Origin: Streptomyces malaysiensis subsp. samsunensis
GTDB taxonomy: Bacteria > Actinomycetota > Actinomycetes > Streptomycetales > Streptomycetaceae
Length of the DNA stretch: 64,000 bases
Assembly (NCBI RefSeq): GCF_024519315.1
Contig: NZ_JANIIC010000016.1
Coordinates: forward strand, 93,442 to 157,441
Direction of reading: 5' to 3'
Positions 48,829-57,684 of this stretch are shown in pieces. Under the pieces are notes generated by a model. The model had not been told where the DNA came from, ran no database searches, and was given only the letters and a program-made list of their open reading frames with translations. A program made the translations under genes and the position numbers. The first letter of the stretch is position 1, and every line of letters starts with the position of its first letter.

Positions 48829-50061
48829 CTACGTGTAGGTCACCCTCAGCTCCTTGATCCCGTTCAGCCAGGCCGAGCGCAGCCGCCGGGGCTCACCCGC
48901 GAGCCGGATGTCCGGGAGGGTGTCCGCGATGGCCTCGAAGATCAGCCGGATCTCCAGCTCCGCCAGGCTCTTGCCGAGGCAGAAGTGCGGTCCGCCACCG
49001 CCGAAGCCGAGATGGGGGTTGGGGTCGCGGGCGATGTCGAAGACCTCGGGGCGGTCGAAGACCTCGGGGTCGTTGTTGGCGGAGGAGTAGAAGACGCCGA
49101 CCCGCCCGCCCGCCTCGATGCGCTGACCGCCCAGCTCGGTGTCCTGGGTGGCGGTGCGCTGGAACGACATCACGGGGGTGGCCCAGCGCACGATCTCGTC
49201 GGCGGCGGTGGCGGGGCGCTCGGCCTTGAACAGCTCCCACTGGTCGGGGTGGGTGAGGAAGGCGTGCATCCCGTGGCTGATGGCGTTGCGCGTGGTCTCG
49301 TTGCCGGCGACGGCGAGCAGCAGCACGAAGAAGCCGAACTCGTCGGAGCCCAGATTGCCCTCGTCCTCGGCGGCCACCAGCCGGCTGACGATGTCCTTGG
49401 CGGGGCACGCCTTGCGGTCGGCGGCGAGGTTCATGGAGTACGAGATCAGCTCCATGGCCGACTCGGCGCCGATCTCCTCGGTGATGGCCAGCTCCGGATC
49501 GTCGTAGGCGACCATCTTGTTGGACCAGTCGAAGATCTTGGTCCGGTCCTGCTGGGGAATGCCGATCAGCTCGGCGATCGCTTGCAGCGGCAGTTCGCAG
49601 GCGACATCGGTGACGAAGTCCCCGCTGCCGCTCTCCCTGGCCCCGGCCACGATACGGGTGGCGCGGTCGCGCAGGGCGTCCTCGAGGGCGCGGATGGCGC
49701 GCGGGGTGAAACCGCGCTGGACGATCTGGCGGACCCGGGTGTGCTCGGGCGGATCCATATTGAGCATGATCAGCTTCTGGACGTCGATCTGATCGCGCTG
49801 GATGTGTTCGTTGAAGCGGATGATCGCGGTGTTGGCGTGGGAGGAGAAGATCTCCGGCCGGGTGGAGACCTCCTTGACGTCGGCATGGCGGGTAATGGCC
49901 CAGTAGCCGTCGTCGTCGAACCCGGCGATGCCGTGTGGCTGGGGGATCCAGCACACGGGAGCGGTCTGCCGCAGCCGGGCGAGCTCCGGGAGTGGCACCC
50001 GATGCTTGTGGAGGTCGGGGTCGGTGAGGTCAAAGCCTTCGGGGAGCGCTGGACAGGTCAT
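48829..50061 (-). CDS. CYP125-like cytochrome P450 (steroid side-chain oxidase)
   Basis: A 410-residue P450. I-helix AGNETT (Asn instead of the usual His, as in CYP125/CYP142/CYP124), ExxR motif DEIVRW, heme loop FGGGGPHFCLG with its Cys ligand. These families oxidise the terminal methyl of sterol side chains in cholesterol breakdown. The divergent neighbour is a FadA5-like steroid thiolase and a KstR-like operator lies between, supporting a steroid role. No ferredoxin is adjacent. Confidence 0.87.
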   Translation of the reverse strand: MTCPALPEGFDLTDPDLHKHRVPLPELARLRQTAPVCWIPQPHGIAGFDDDGYWAITRHADVKEVSTRPEIFSSHANTAIIRFNEHIQRDQIDVQKLIMLNMDPPEHTRVRQIVQRGFTPRAIRALEDALRDRATRIVAGARESGSGDFVTDVACELPLQAIAELIGIPQQDRTKIFDWSNKMVAYDDPELAITEEIGAESAMELISYSMNLAADRKACPAKDIVSRLVAAEDEGNLGSDEFGFFVLLLAVAGNETTRNAISHGMHAFLTHPDQWELFKAERPATAADEIVRWATPVMSFQRTATQDTELGGQRIEAGGRVGVFYSSANNDPEVFDRPEVFDIARDPNPHLGFGGGGPHFCLGKSLAELEIRLIFEAIADTLPDIRLAGEPRRLRSAWLNGIKELRVTYT

Positions 50062-50238
50062 CGGCCACTCCAGATATCTGACGGCCTATCAGAAGTGTCC
50101 GCAAGGTAGTAACGGGTTCTACAAGTAGCAAGAGAAAACGCGGCCATTGTTTCGGGGGAATGGTGGAGCCCCAGGTCCGCTCAACCCCTGCACAACCCTT
50201 GCGCCCTTGGGTCGGGCCTCAGCAGACTGAGTCGAAGA

Positions 50239-50256
50239 ACTAGAACGCGTACTAGT
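50239..50256. promoter_or_regulatory. KstR-like operator between P450 and thiolase
   Basis: ACTAGAACGCGTACTAGT contains TAGAACGCGTACTA, one base off the KstR pattern T-nn-AAC-nn-GTT-nn-A known for cholesterol regulons. It also lies in a longer dyad AGAACTAG...CTAGTTCT (50237-50258). It is 55 bp upstream of the thiolase start. Confidence 0.55.
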
Positions 50257-50311
50257 TCTGGCGCGGGCGCTGCCGGGAGCCCCGCGGATGCGATGAGAGG
50301 ACGAGACACCC

Positions 50312-51481
50312 ATGGCCGCGGAACCCGTCATCGTCGAAGCCGTACGCACCCCCATCGGCAAGCGCGGAGGCGCGCTCGCCAACCTCCACCCCGCCTATCT
50401 GCTCGGCGAGACCTACCGCGAACTCCTCGCCCGTACGGGCATCCAGCCGGACTGCGTCGAGCAGATCGTCGGCGGCACGGTCACCCACGCCGGGGAGCAG
50501 TCGATGAACCCCGCGCGCACCGCCTGGCTGACCATGGGGCTGCCCTACGAGACGGCGGCGACGACGGTGGACTGTCAGTGCGGCTCCTCGCAGCAGGCCA
50601 ACCACATGGTGGCCAACATGGTCGCCACCGGTGTCATCGACATCGGCATCGGCTGCGGGGTCGAGGCCATGTCGCGGGTGCCGCTGGGCAGCGGCTCCAA
50701 ACACGGACCGGGCAAACCGTTCCCCGAGGAGTGGAACGTGGATCTGCCCAATCAGTTCCAGGCGGCCGAGCGGATCGCCCGCAACCGCGGCCTGACCCGG
50801 GAGAACGTGGACGCCCTCGGGCTGATCTCCCAGGAGCGGGCGGCGCGGGCCTGGGCGGAGGAGCGGTTCAAGCGCGAGACCTTCGCGGTGCAGGTGCCCA
50901 CGACGGAGGAGGAGCAGACCGCCGGAGAGGGCATGTGGCGGGCCGTCGACCGGGACGAGGGGCCGCGCGACACCACCATGGAGGGGCTGGCCGGGCTCAA
51001 GCCCATCATGCCGACCGCCGTGCACACCGCGGGCAACTCCTCCCAGATCTCCGACGGCGCGTGTGCGGTGCTCTGGGCCTCCAAGCGGATGGCCCGCGCC
51101 CTCAAGCTCCGCCCCCGCGCCCGGATCGTGGCCCAGGCCCTCGTCGGCACCGATCCGCACTTCCATCTGGACGGACCGATCGACGCCACGAAGGCGGTGC
51201 TGGGCAAGGCCGGGATGACGCTGAAGGACATCGATCTGATCGAGATCAACGAGGCGTTCGCCTCGGTGGTGCTGTCCTGGGCGCGGGTCTTCGAGCAGGA
51301 CCTGGCGAAGGTGAACGTCAACGGCGGCGCGATCGCGCTGGGGCACCCCGTGGGGGCCACGGGGGCACGCCTGATCACCACCGCACTGCATGAACTGGAG
51401 CGCGCGGACAAGGAATTCGCGCTGATCACCATGTGCGCGGGCGGTGCGCTGGCCACGGGCACGATCATTCAGCGGCTCTAG
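50312..51481 (+). CDS. Steroid 3-ketoacyl-CoA thiolase (FadA5-like)
   Basis: A 389-residue thiolase. Nucleophile Cys90 in DCQCGSSQQ, His in NGGAIALGHPVGATG and the second Cys in TMCAGGALATG complete the active site. The sequence fits the FadA5/steroid-thiolase branch that cleaves acetyl-CoA from cholesterol side chains, consistent with the divergent CYP125-like gene. ATG 50312 lies 31 bases past GATGAGAGGACGAGACACCC start region. A partial, diverged copy of its 3' end occurs at 53737-54039. Confidence 0.87.
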   Translation: MAAEPVIVEAVRTPIGKRGGALANLHPAYLLGETYRELLARTGIQPDCVEQIVGGTVTHAGEQSMNPARTAWLTMGLPYETAATTVDCQCGSSQQANHMVANMVATGVIDIGIGCGVEAMSRVPLGSGSKHGPGKPFPEEWNVDLPNQFQAAERIARNRGLTRENVDALGLISQERAARAWAEERFKRETFAVQVPTTEEEQTAGEGMWRAVDRDEGPRDTTMEGLAGLKPIMPTAVHTAGNSSQISDGACAVLWASKRMARALKLRPRARIVAQALVGTDPHFHLDGPIDATKAVLGKAGMTLKDIDLIEINEAFASVVLSWARVFEQDLAKVNVNGGAIALGHPVGATGARLITTALHELERADKEFALITMCAGGALATGTIIQRL

Positions 51482-51492
51482 GGACGGATGAC

Positions 51493-52854
51493 TCAGACCA
51501 GTTCGGGCTGAGGTTCCGGCCGCGGCGCCGGTGCGGCCTTCGGTTCCCACAGTCTGGTGGTCCGTACATAGCCGTGGATCACCGAGGCCATCGCCAGAAG
51601 GAGAAGCGGTCCGAACAGCCACGGGTATGTGGCCATCTCCATCGGCAGATAGCGATAAGCCACCAGAAGCGCGGCGAAGACCGTCGCGCCATGTGCGACC
51701 AATTGGATTCCCGCCCGGTCCCAGCCGTGCGCGAGCGAGCGCAGCGCCGCCTCGACCGTGAGCGCGAACACCACGCCGGCGATGAGATCCACGCCGTAGT
51801 GGTAACCGAATCCCAGCGTCGCGCCGAGCGTGGCGATCAGCCAGAACGTGCCCGCGAAGCGCAGAATTCGGGGGCCCCTGCGGGAGTGAATGAAGATCGT
51901 GGTGGCCCATGCCGTGTGCAGACTGGGCATGCAGTTGCGCGGGGTGATCTGGTCGAACGGCATCGGATGCGGGGCAATGAGCGCCGGCGCCGTCTCCGGC
52001 CATACGTTGGCCACCGCCCAGTGCCCGCCGTCGGCGCCGTAGGCGAAGACCGGTCCGACCACGGGGAAGACCATGTAGATGGCCGGGCCGAGGAGGCCGA
52101 TCGCCAGGAAGGTGCGCACCAGATGGTGGGCCGGGAAGCGGCGCTCGGCCGCCACGTTGCGCAGCTGGTAGAGCGCGACGACGACCGCGGCCACCGCGAG
52201 CTGTATGTAGACGTAGTCGAGAACATGGGCGCCGATCGGGCCGGTGGCCCTGACGAGGCGGCCCACCACCCACGATGGATTGCCCAGTGCGTGATCGGCG
52301 GTCGCCACGTACTGGTCGAGCACCGCCGGGCGGGTCTTGGACGTGATGAGCAGCCAGGTATCACCCGTCTTGCGGCCGGCCACCAGCAACAGGGCCAGCC
52401 CGACGCCCTTCAGCAGCAGGGCGCGCTCCCGGCCGGTGCGGCGGGTGACGGCGATGACCGCGTAGCCCAGAAGCACCCACAGCGCACCGTTGCCGAAGGG
52501 GTGGCCGTCGGTCACCTTTACGTCGGCCGCCCACCGTGTCAGTACGAACGCGAAGTCGATGCCGACCGCGATACCGAACGCGATGAAACGTTCCCGCCAA
52601 GTGAGCACCACCATCATCAACGCCATACCGGCGTAGAGGAGGAAGCCTGATTTGGGGGGAAATATCACCTCGCGTGCCTGGTTGGTGATCGGCCCCGGCA
52701 GGCCATAGCGGCGGGACGCGATCTCCAGCGCGATGAGGAATCCGAGGGTCGCCACACCTGCCGTGGCCCACAGCATCGCCCGTGGTTGACGCCATGCGGT
52801 GAACCTTGTTCTGTGCTTTATTCGCGAAATCACCCGCGATGATATGGGTATCAA
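51493..52854 (-). CDS. PAP2-family phosphatase, polytopic membrane protein
   Basis: A 453-residue membrane protein with about ten hydrophobic helices. PAP2 motifs are visible: CMPSLHTAWATT and GFGYHYGVDLIAG, with the first (K-x6-RP) region less clear. It likely dephosphorylates lipid (pyro)phosphates. It is convergent with the thiolase, 11 bp apart. The start ATG 52854 is not supported by a strong ribosome site. Confidence 0.8.
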   Translation of the reverse strand: MIPISSRVISRIKHRTRFTAWRQPRAMLWATAGVATLGFLIALEIASRRYGLPGPITNQAREVIFPPKSGFLLYAGMALMMVVLTWRERFIAFGIAVGIDFAFVLTRWAADVKVTDGHPFGNGALWVLLGYAVIAVTRRTGRERALLLKGVGLALLLVAGRKTGDTWLLITSKTRPAVLDQYVATADHALGNPSWVVGRLVRATGPIGAHVLDYVYIQLAVAAVVVALYQLRNVAAERRFPAHHLVRTFLAIGLLGPAIYMVFPVVGPVFAYGADGGHWAVANVWPETAPALIAPHPMPFDQITPRNCMPSLHTAWATTIFIHSRRGPRILRFAGTFWLIATLGATLGFGYHYGVDLIAGVVFALTVEAALRSLAHGWDRAGIQLVAHGATVFAALLVAYRYLPMEMATYPWLFGPLLLLAMASVIHGYVRTTRLWEPKAAPAPRPEPQPELV

Positions 52855-53053
52855 TTGTTTGGCCGATTTGCTTGGTGTTGGATATGTGGGTCACTTTTTG
52901 CACCGGATAGCGAGGCTTTCCGGTGAAAGGCGGGCGATGGGGGCGCTCGTCGTGAGGCCGATCATGTTATCTGAGCGGTGCGGGTGGGGTGGTTTCACTG
53001 TTGGGGGGCGGTGGCCAGGAGACTCTTATGGTGTCCGGTGGGCGTTCAGGGGC

Positions 53054-53736
53054 TCAGGCCGAACTACCGCCGTCGGCCCGGCGGGCGGGAGCCGGGTCCT
53101 GGGCGGCGGCCGGAGCTTTGAATGTGACCGGGGTCTCGAAAGTGATGGGGTCCTCGAAGGCGACTGGGGCTTCGAAGGCCGGGGCCTCGAAGGCGACCGG
53201 GGCCTCGAAGGCCGCGCGGCGGGTGGCGCGGCGCAGGGCCTTGAGGATGGCGCCGCCGAGAGTGAGCGTGAGCACCATCGTGACCACGGCGCGTGGCAGG
53301 TCCCAGCCCAGCGAGGTGGCCAGGCAGTACGCCACGAAGCGGGCGAGGTTCTCGTCGAGCGGATCGCCCGGGACGTAGGAGATCCCCGAGGCCATGCCCT
53401 GCATCAGGGTCCAGCCCTGGAGGTTCATGACCGTTCCGTAGGCCACGGACGCCACCGCCCCGTACCCGGCGAGCAGCAGCGTCTCCGCCCGGCCGCGCAG
53501 CCGGGCGGCGCCCGGCAGCAGCCCCGCGCCCATCGCCACCCAGCCCATGGCCAGCATCTGGAACGGCATCCACGGCCCCACCCCGCCGGTGAGCAGCGCG
53601 GACGCGAACATCGACACGGCGCCGAGGACGAAGCCGAAACCGGGGCCCAGCACCCGCCCCGACAGCACCATCAGAAAGAACATCGGCTCGATCCCGGCCG
53701 TCCCCGCGCCCAGCGGCCGCAGGGCCGCCCCCGCCG
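53054..53736 (-). pseudogene. Left copy of split ECF S-component gene, N-terminus missing
   Basis: Reads the middle and C-terminus of the same S-component protein found complete at its N-terminus at 60851-61837, including the intact repetitive tail ...EAPVAFEAPAFEAPVAFEDP... and RRADGGSSA. At 53736 homology stops at a CCG microhomology with thiolase sequence. The frame could restart at ATG 53683 but would lack the first helices. Confidence 0.85.
53185..53736. repeat. 552-bp direct repeat, left copy
   Basis: Matches 60859-61410 with no difference that I could see by eye (offset 7674). It covers the middle of the S-component gene and marks the left edge of the inserted sugar island. Confidence 0.88.
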
Positions 53737-54039
53737 ATCGACGCCACGAAGGCCGTGCTGGGCAAGGCCGGGATGACGCTGAAGGACATCGACTTGATCG
53801 AGATCAACGAGGCGTTCGCCTCGGTGGTGCTGTCCTGGGCGCGGGTCTTCGAGCAGGACCTGGCGAAGGTGAACGTCAACGGCGGCGCGATCGCGCTGGG
53901 GCACCCCGTGGGAGCCACGGGGGCACGCCTGATCACCTCGGCGCTGCATGAACTGGAGCGCGTGGACAAGGAGTTCGCGCTCATCACGATGTGCGCGGGC
54001 GGGGCGCTGGCCACGGGGACGATCATTCAGCGGCTGTAG
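53737..54039 (+). pseudogene. 3' fragment of a steroid-thiolase gene
   Basis: The last 100 codons of a FadA5-like thiolase (KAVLGKAGMTLKDIDLIEIN ... AGGALATGTIIQRL). It differs from the intact neighbour (50312-51481) at several per cent of bases, mostly third positions. It is therefore not a fresh copy of that gene and more likely comes from a related strain. It has no start and is fused at CCG to the S-component fragment. Confidence 0.8.
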
Positions 54040-54116
54040 GGGGGCGGTCAGGCTGCCGTCGCGGCCGGGGCCTTGACCGTCCCCGACGTCCGCCCGGCGG
54101 GCGCGGGTCTTCGGGA

Positions 54117-54141
54117 GCGTGCCCGGTGTCGCCGGGCACGC
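54117..54141 (-). terminator. Terminator of the XRE regulator
   Basis: GCGTGCCCGG (54117-54126) pairs perfectly with CCGGGCACGC (54132-54141) around TGTCG, 15 bp past the regulator's stop. Confidence 0.75.
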
Positions 54142-54155
54142 GAAAGGTGAGAACC

Positions 54156-55451
54156 CTATGCGGAGATCGCACCTGTACGGGCCGCGAACTCCCGCACCCC
54201 GGGCACGCGGGCCGACGCGTACAGCAGGTCAGTGGTCAGCGCCTGTAGCGCCGGCCGCCGCACCTCCTGCGGCGCCTCCTGCTCGACATGCCGCAGTGCT
54301 GCGAAGGTCTGCCGACCATCTCGGAGGGCGTGCCACATGCGGGCGGTGTCGGTCCAGGCGCGAGCCCGCCGCTCCGGCGTCGGCATGCCGTCGATGTTGA
54401 TCCGCCGCGCCACGCTCACCCCCTCATCTGGGGTGCCGAGCGCGTTGAGGACGCCAATGCGGTAGACGTCGACCTGCGTGCGCGTCGCATCGACGGTGAA
54501 CAGCCCAGACGGTGTCGCCTCGCGGCGGGCGGTCTCCTCCTCGGCTGCGTCGAGGAGGTCCAGCGCGGTCGTGCGGTCCCCGCCTGTCGCCGCGCTGTAC
54601 GCCGCGGTGAGCATGAGCGTCGTACGGACCGCCCCCGTCTGCTCCTGCCCGGCGTCGAGGTCTCCGGCCTCTCGAGTGAGGAGCCGCACGGCGGAGGGGC
54701 AGTTCCCCGAGCGGCGCATGGTGATCGCCAGCACGCGGGATGCCTCCCCTACCGGAACCGGGTGACCGGACGCGCGGGCTGCGGTGAGAGCGCGGTCGGC
54801 GGCGGCCCATGCCGCGTCGGAGTGCTGCTTGAGTGCGAGCTCCGCGGCGAGGACGTAGGAGCGGGCGAGGACAAGGCTCGCCTTCTCCCGCTCGTGTCCG
54901 GTCGCCTCTTCCCGCGTCGCGGAGGCGGCGGCGAGCAGGCCGGGAAGGGCGCGGCCGAGGGCGTTGTACCGGGCGGCGCGGAAGTCCGCCCGCGCGCTTG
55001 CCGTCTTCTGCACCAGCCGCGCCAGCGGCACCGGCGAGGCGGAGGGGAGCCGGAAGAGAAAGTCCTCAAGAGGCGCGGCCGGGTCGCCCCCGGCGGATGC
55101 GGCACTGGCCGCAGGGGCGCCGAGAGCAGCCGTTGCGCCGGCCGCCAACGCCCCGGTGAGCAGGTTCCTACGACGCACCGCATCCTCCTCGTCCGCTGGA
55201 CTCCTCACCGTATCGACCGTGGCCGGGCCGGGAACAGGAGTCCCGGTCAGCCTGTCGGGCGGGATACCGAGGAACGCGGCGAACGCACGGAGCCGGTTGT
55301 ACTCCAGCCGCATGCGGCCGGCCTCGATCCGGGAGACGGCGGAGGCGGAGTAGCCGACTGCCTCCCCGACCTGGGCCTGCGTGAGCCGTGCACGGCACCG
55401 CGCGCCACGGAGCTCCGCCCCGATCTCTCGCGCGGGTCTGGTGACGTCCAT
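54156..55451 (-). CDS. XRE-type regulator of the sugar island
   Basis: A 431-residue protein. The N-terminal HTH is LRGARCRARLTQAQVGEAV ... SASAVSRIEAGRMRLE (14-49). A twin-arginine-like hydrophobic segment follows (RRRNLLTGALAAGATAALGA, about 94-113), a feature of many Streptomyces XRE proteins that are probably not exported. The rest is TPR-like. It is divergent from the sugar operon and faces two operator-like dyads (55522-55556), so it most likely controls that operon. Confidence 0.82.
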   Translation of the reverse strand: MDVTRPAREIGAELRGARCRARLTQAQVGEAVGYSASAVSRIEAGRMRLEYNRLRAFAAFLGIPPDRLTGTPVPGPATVDTVRSPADEEDAVRRRNLLTGALAAGATAALGAPAASAASAGGDPAAPLEDFLFRLPSASPVPLARLVQKTASARADFRAARYNALGRALPGLLAAASATREEATGHEREKASLVLARSYVLAAELALKQHSDAAWAAADRALTAARASGHPVPVGEASRVLAITMRRSGNCPSAVRLLTREAGDLDAGQEQTGAVRTTLMLTAAYSAATGGDRTTALDLLDAAEEETARREATPSGLFTVDATRTQVDVYRIGVLNALGTPDEGVSVARRINIDGMPTPERRARAWTDTARMWHALRDGRQTFAALRHVEQEAPQEVRRPALQALTTDLLYASARVPGVREFAARTGAISA

Positions 55452-55521
55452 AGGCGCCTCCTACGGAACGGCTGGGGGTCGACGGTAGCGCCAACGTCCG
55501 GGCGTGGGGAGGGCGTACGGA

Positions 55522-55556
55522 TGCACGCCGTATGCGGACTTCGCACACCGTGTGCG
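55522..55556. promoter_or_regulatory. Twin operators between regulator and sugar operon
   Basis: TGCACGCCGTATGCG (55522-55536) and CGCACACCGTGTGCG (55542-55556) share GCAC-R-CCGT-R-TGCG. The second is a perfect dyad with a 1-nt centre. Their centres are 20 bp apart, two helical turns, as for cooperative dimers. Confidence 0.65.
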
Positions 55557-55686
55557 GGCGGGTGTCGGTGACCTCCCGCCCCCTGGTAGCGGGCCCGCAT
55601 GGTGAGTCCACGCCCGGCCGATCGGCCGGGGAGCTCCCGACGGCGCGGCTGGGGCTGTGCCGTCACCTTCCCCCAGGGAGGCATCC

Positions 55687-56709
55687 ATGGAACACGTGCT
55701 CGTGACCGGTGGGGCGGGCTTTATCGGCTCCCACTTCGTCAAGCGCATCCTCGCAGCGGAGGACGTCGCGTCGGTGACCGTCCTCGACGCTCTCACGTAC
55801 GCCGGCCACATCGAGAACCTGGGGACAGCATTCCTCAGCCCGAAGCTGACATTCGTTCACGGCAACATCCTCGACGCCGAACTCGTGGACGGCCTGATGG
55901 CCAAGCACGCTGCGGTCGTGCACTTCGCCGCGGAGTCCCACGTCGACCGCTCGTTCTTCGCCGCCGCCGCGTTCCTGGAGACGAACGTCCTCGGCACGCA
56001 GACCCTCCTCGACGCCGCGATGCGGCACGAGGTGCACAAGTTCGTGCACGTCTCGACGGACGAGGTCTACGGCCCGCTCCTGGAAGGCACGGCCACCGAG
56101 GACTTCCCGATCCGCCCGTCCGTCCCCTACGCCGCGTCGAAAGCCGCGAGCGACCTCATCGCCCTCTCGTACTGGCAGACCTACGGGGTGCCGGTGTGCG
56201 TGACACGGTCCTCGAACAACTACGGCCCCTACCAGCACCCTGAGAAGATCATCCCCCTGTTCGTCACCCGGCTCCTGCGCGGGGAGCCGGTCACCCTCCA
56301 CGGCCGGGGTGAGCACGTCCGAAACTGGCTCCACGTCGAAGACAACTGCGCCGGGATCGAGGCCGTCCTCCGCGGCGGCACGCCGGGCGAGGTCTACAAC
56401 CTCGGCGGCGGTACGGACCTGACTGGCCGGGAGCTCACCGAGTACCTGCTGCGCATCTGCGGCGCCACCTGGGAGGCGGTGACCCACGTCCCCGACCGGC
56501 CCGCGAATGACCTGCGGTACTCGATCGACTGGTCAAAGGCATCCGCCCAGCTCGGGTACCGGCCTGGGCGGGATCTTGAGGACGGTCTGACCGAGGCCGT
56601 CGACTGGTACCGCCGCAACCCCGGCCGGTGGGCGCCGCTGATGCGGAACCCGCAGGCCGCGCCTCCGCCCGAGCGCCGCGCCGTGCCCGCCGCTCCGGCC
56701 GGGCGGTGA
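55687..56709 (+). CDS. NDP-sugar 4,6-dehydratase (RmlB/RfbB-like)
   Basis: A 340-residue SDR enzyme. The NAD motif is TGGAGFIGSH (7-16), the catalytic triad Thr124 with Asp125-Glu126 in STDEVYG, and Tyr148/Lys152 in PYAASKAASD; ESHVDRS is also typical. It should convert an NDP-hexose (dTDP-glucose or UDP-GlcNAc-type) to the 4-keto-6-deoxy sugar. Start ATG 55687 (GGGAGGCATCC). It is first of a four-gene operon. Confidence 0.88.
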   Translation: MEHVLVTGGAGFIGSHFVKRILAAEDVASVTVLDALTYAGHIENLGTAFLSPKLTFVHGNILDAELVDGLMAKHAAVVHFAAESHVDRSFFAAAAFLETNVLGTQTLLDAAMRHEVHKFVHVSTDEVYGPLLEGTATEDFPIRPSVPYAASKAASDLIALSYWQTYGVPVCVTRSSNNYGPYQHPEKIIPLFVTRLLRGEPVTLHGRGEHVRNWLHVEDNCAGIEAVLRGGTPGEVYNLGGGTDLTGRELTEYLLRICGATWEAVTHVPDRPANDLRYSIDWSKASAQLGYRPGRDLEDGLTEAVDWYRRNPGRWAPLMRNPQAAPPPERRAVPAAPAGR

Positions 56710-56712
56710 CCG

Positions 56713-57684
56713 GTGGTGGCGAAGCGCATCCTCGTGACCGGTGCCGGTGGCGCCCCCGGCTTCGACCTCGCCCGGTCCCTCCAGCGGCTCGGCTGCAAAG
56801 TCCTCGCGGCCGACGCGGACCCATACGCGGCCGGGCTCCTCCTCCCGGAGGTCACCGCGCACGTCCTCCCGCCAGCGGCGGACGCCGCCTACCGCGCAGC
56901 CGTGCTCCGGCTGTGCGCGCAGGCCCGCCCGGACGCCATCCTCTCGACCGTCGAGCGGGAGCTCCCGCAGCTCATCGGCCTCCGCCGACCCCTGACGGAC
57001 CTGGGCGTCATCACCTGGCTCCCGACCCGGGAAGCGGTCACGGCGTGCGGCGACAAGGCCCGGTTTGCCGCGGTGCTCGCCGAGCACGGGGTGCCGACAC
57101 CGCGCACCGTCCTCCCGGACGATCTCGACCGCGCGCCGGACGGCCTCCTCGTCATCAAGCCGCGGCATGGGCAGGGCGCGAAGGACGTGCACGTGTGCCG
57201 GACGCGGGAGCAGGCCCGTGTGCTGTGCGAGCTCGTCCCGGCGGCGATCGTGCAGGAGCACGTCAGCGGGCGGGAGTTCACCGCGGACTGCCTCGTGGAC
57301 CGCGCTGGCCGGGCCTCGGTGATCCTTCGTTACCGGCTCCTGGTCAAGGGCGGGCTCGCCGTCGTGAGCCGCACGTTCACCGACGCCGAGGCGGCCGAGC
57401 GCGTCCGTACCACGCTCACCGCGACCGGGATTACCGGGGCCTGCTGCGTCCAGGGCTTCATCCGCGACGAGGAGGGCCTGGGCCGGATCGTCATCACGGA
57501 GGCGAACGCCCGGGTGGCCGGAGGCTTCCCTGCCTCCGTCGCGGCCGGCGCGGACTATGTCGGACAATACCTCCGCGGCCTCTTCCGCCAGGACATCCAC
57601 CATGACCGGCTCACGTACAAGCCGGACGTCACTCTCACGCGCTACGTCGAGACGCTGACCACCAGCGAGGGAACGGCCCGATGA
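56713..57684 (+). CDS. ATP-grasp ligase
   Basis: A 323-residue enzyme with a pre-ATP-grasp Rossmann part (RILVTGAGGAPGFDLARSL) and an ATP-grasp domain: LVIKPRHGQGAKDVHVC (ATP loop), VQEHVSGREFTADCLVD, and ITEANARVAGGFP (Mg2+ site). This class (CarB/PylC-like) joins an amine to a carboxylate or carbamate. Next to an aminotransferase it may acylate the new sugar amine or supply its amino-acid substituent. It starts 3 bp after the dehydratase stop and overlaps the aminotransferase. Confidence 0.85.
   Translation: MVAKRILVTGAGGAPGFDLARSLQRLGCKVLAADADPYAAGLLLPEVTAHVLPPAADAAYRAAVLRLCAQARPDAILSTVERELPQLIGLRRPLTDLGVITWLPTREAVTACGDKARFAAVLAEHGVPTPRTVLPDDLDRAPDGLLVIKPRHGQGAKDVHVCRTREQARVLCELVPAAIVQEHVSGREFTADCLVDRAGRASVILRYRLLVKGGLAVVSRTFTDAEAAERVRTTLTATGITGACCVQGFIRDEEGLGRIVITEANARVAGGFPASVAAGADYVGQYLRGLFRQDIHHDRLTYKPDVTLTRYVETLTTSEGTAR

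Noticed and set aside
53064..54026. Minus-strand gene of 320 codons across the thiolase/S-component junction
   Set aside because: It is antisense to the thiolase fragment and out of frame with the S component.
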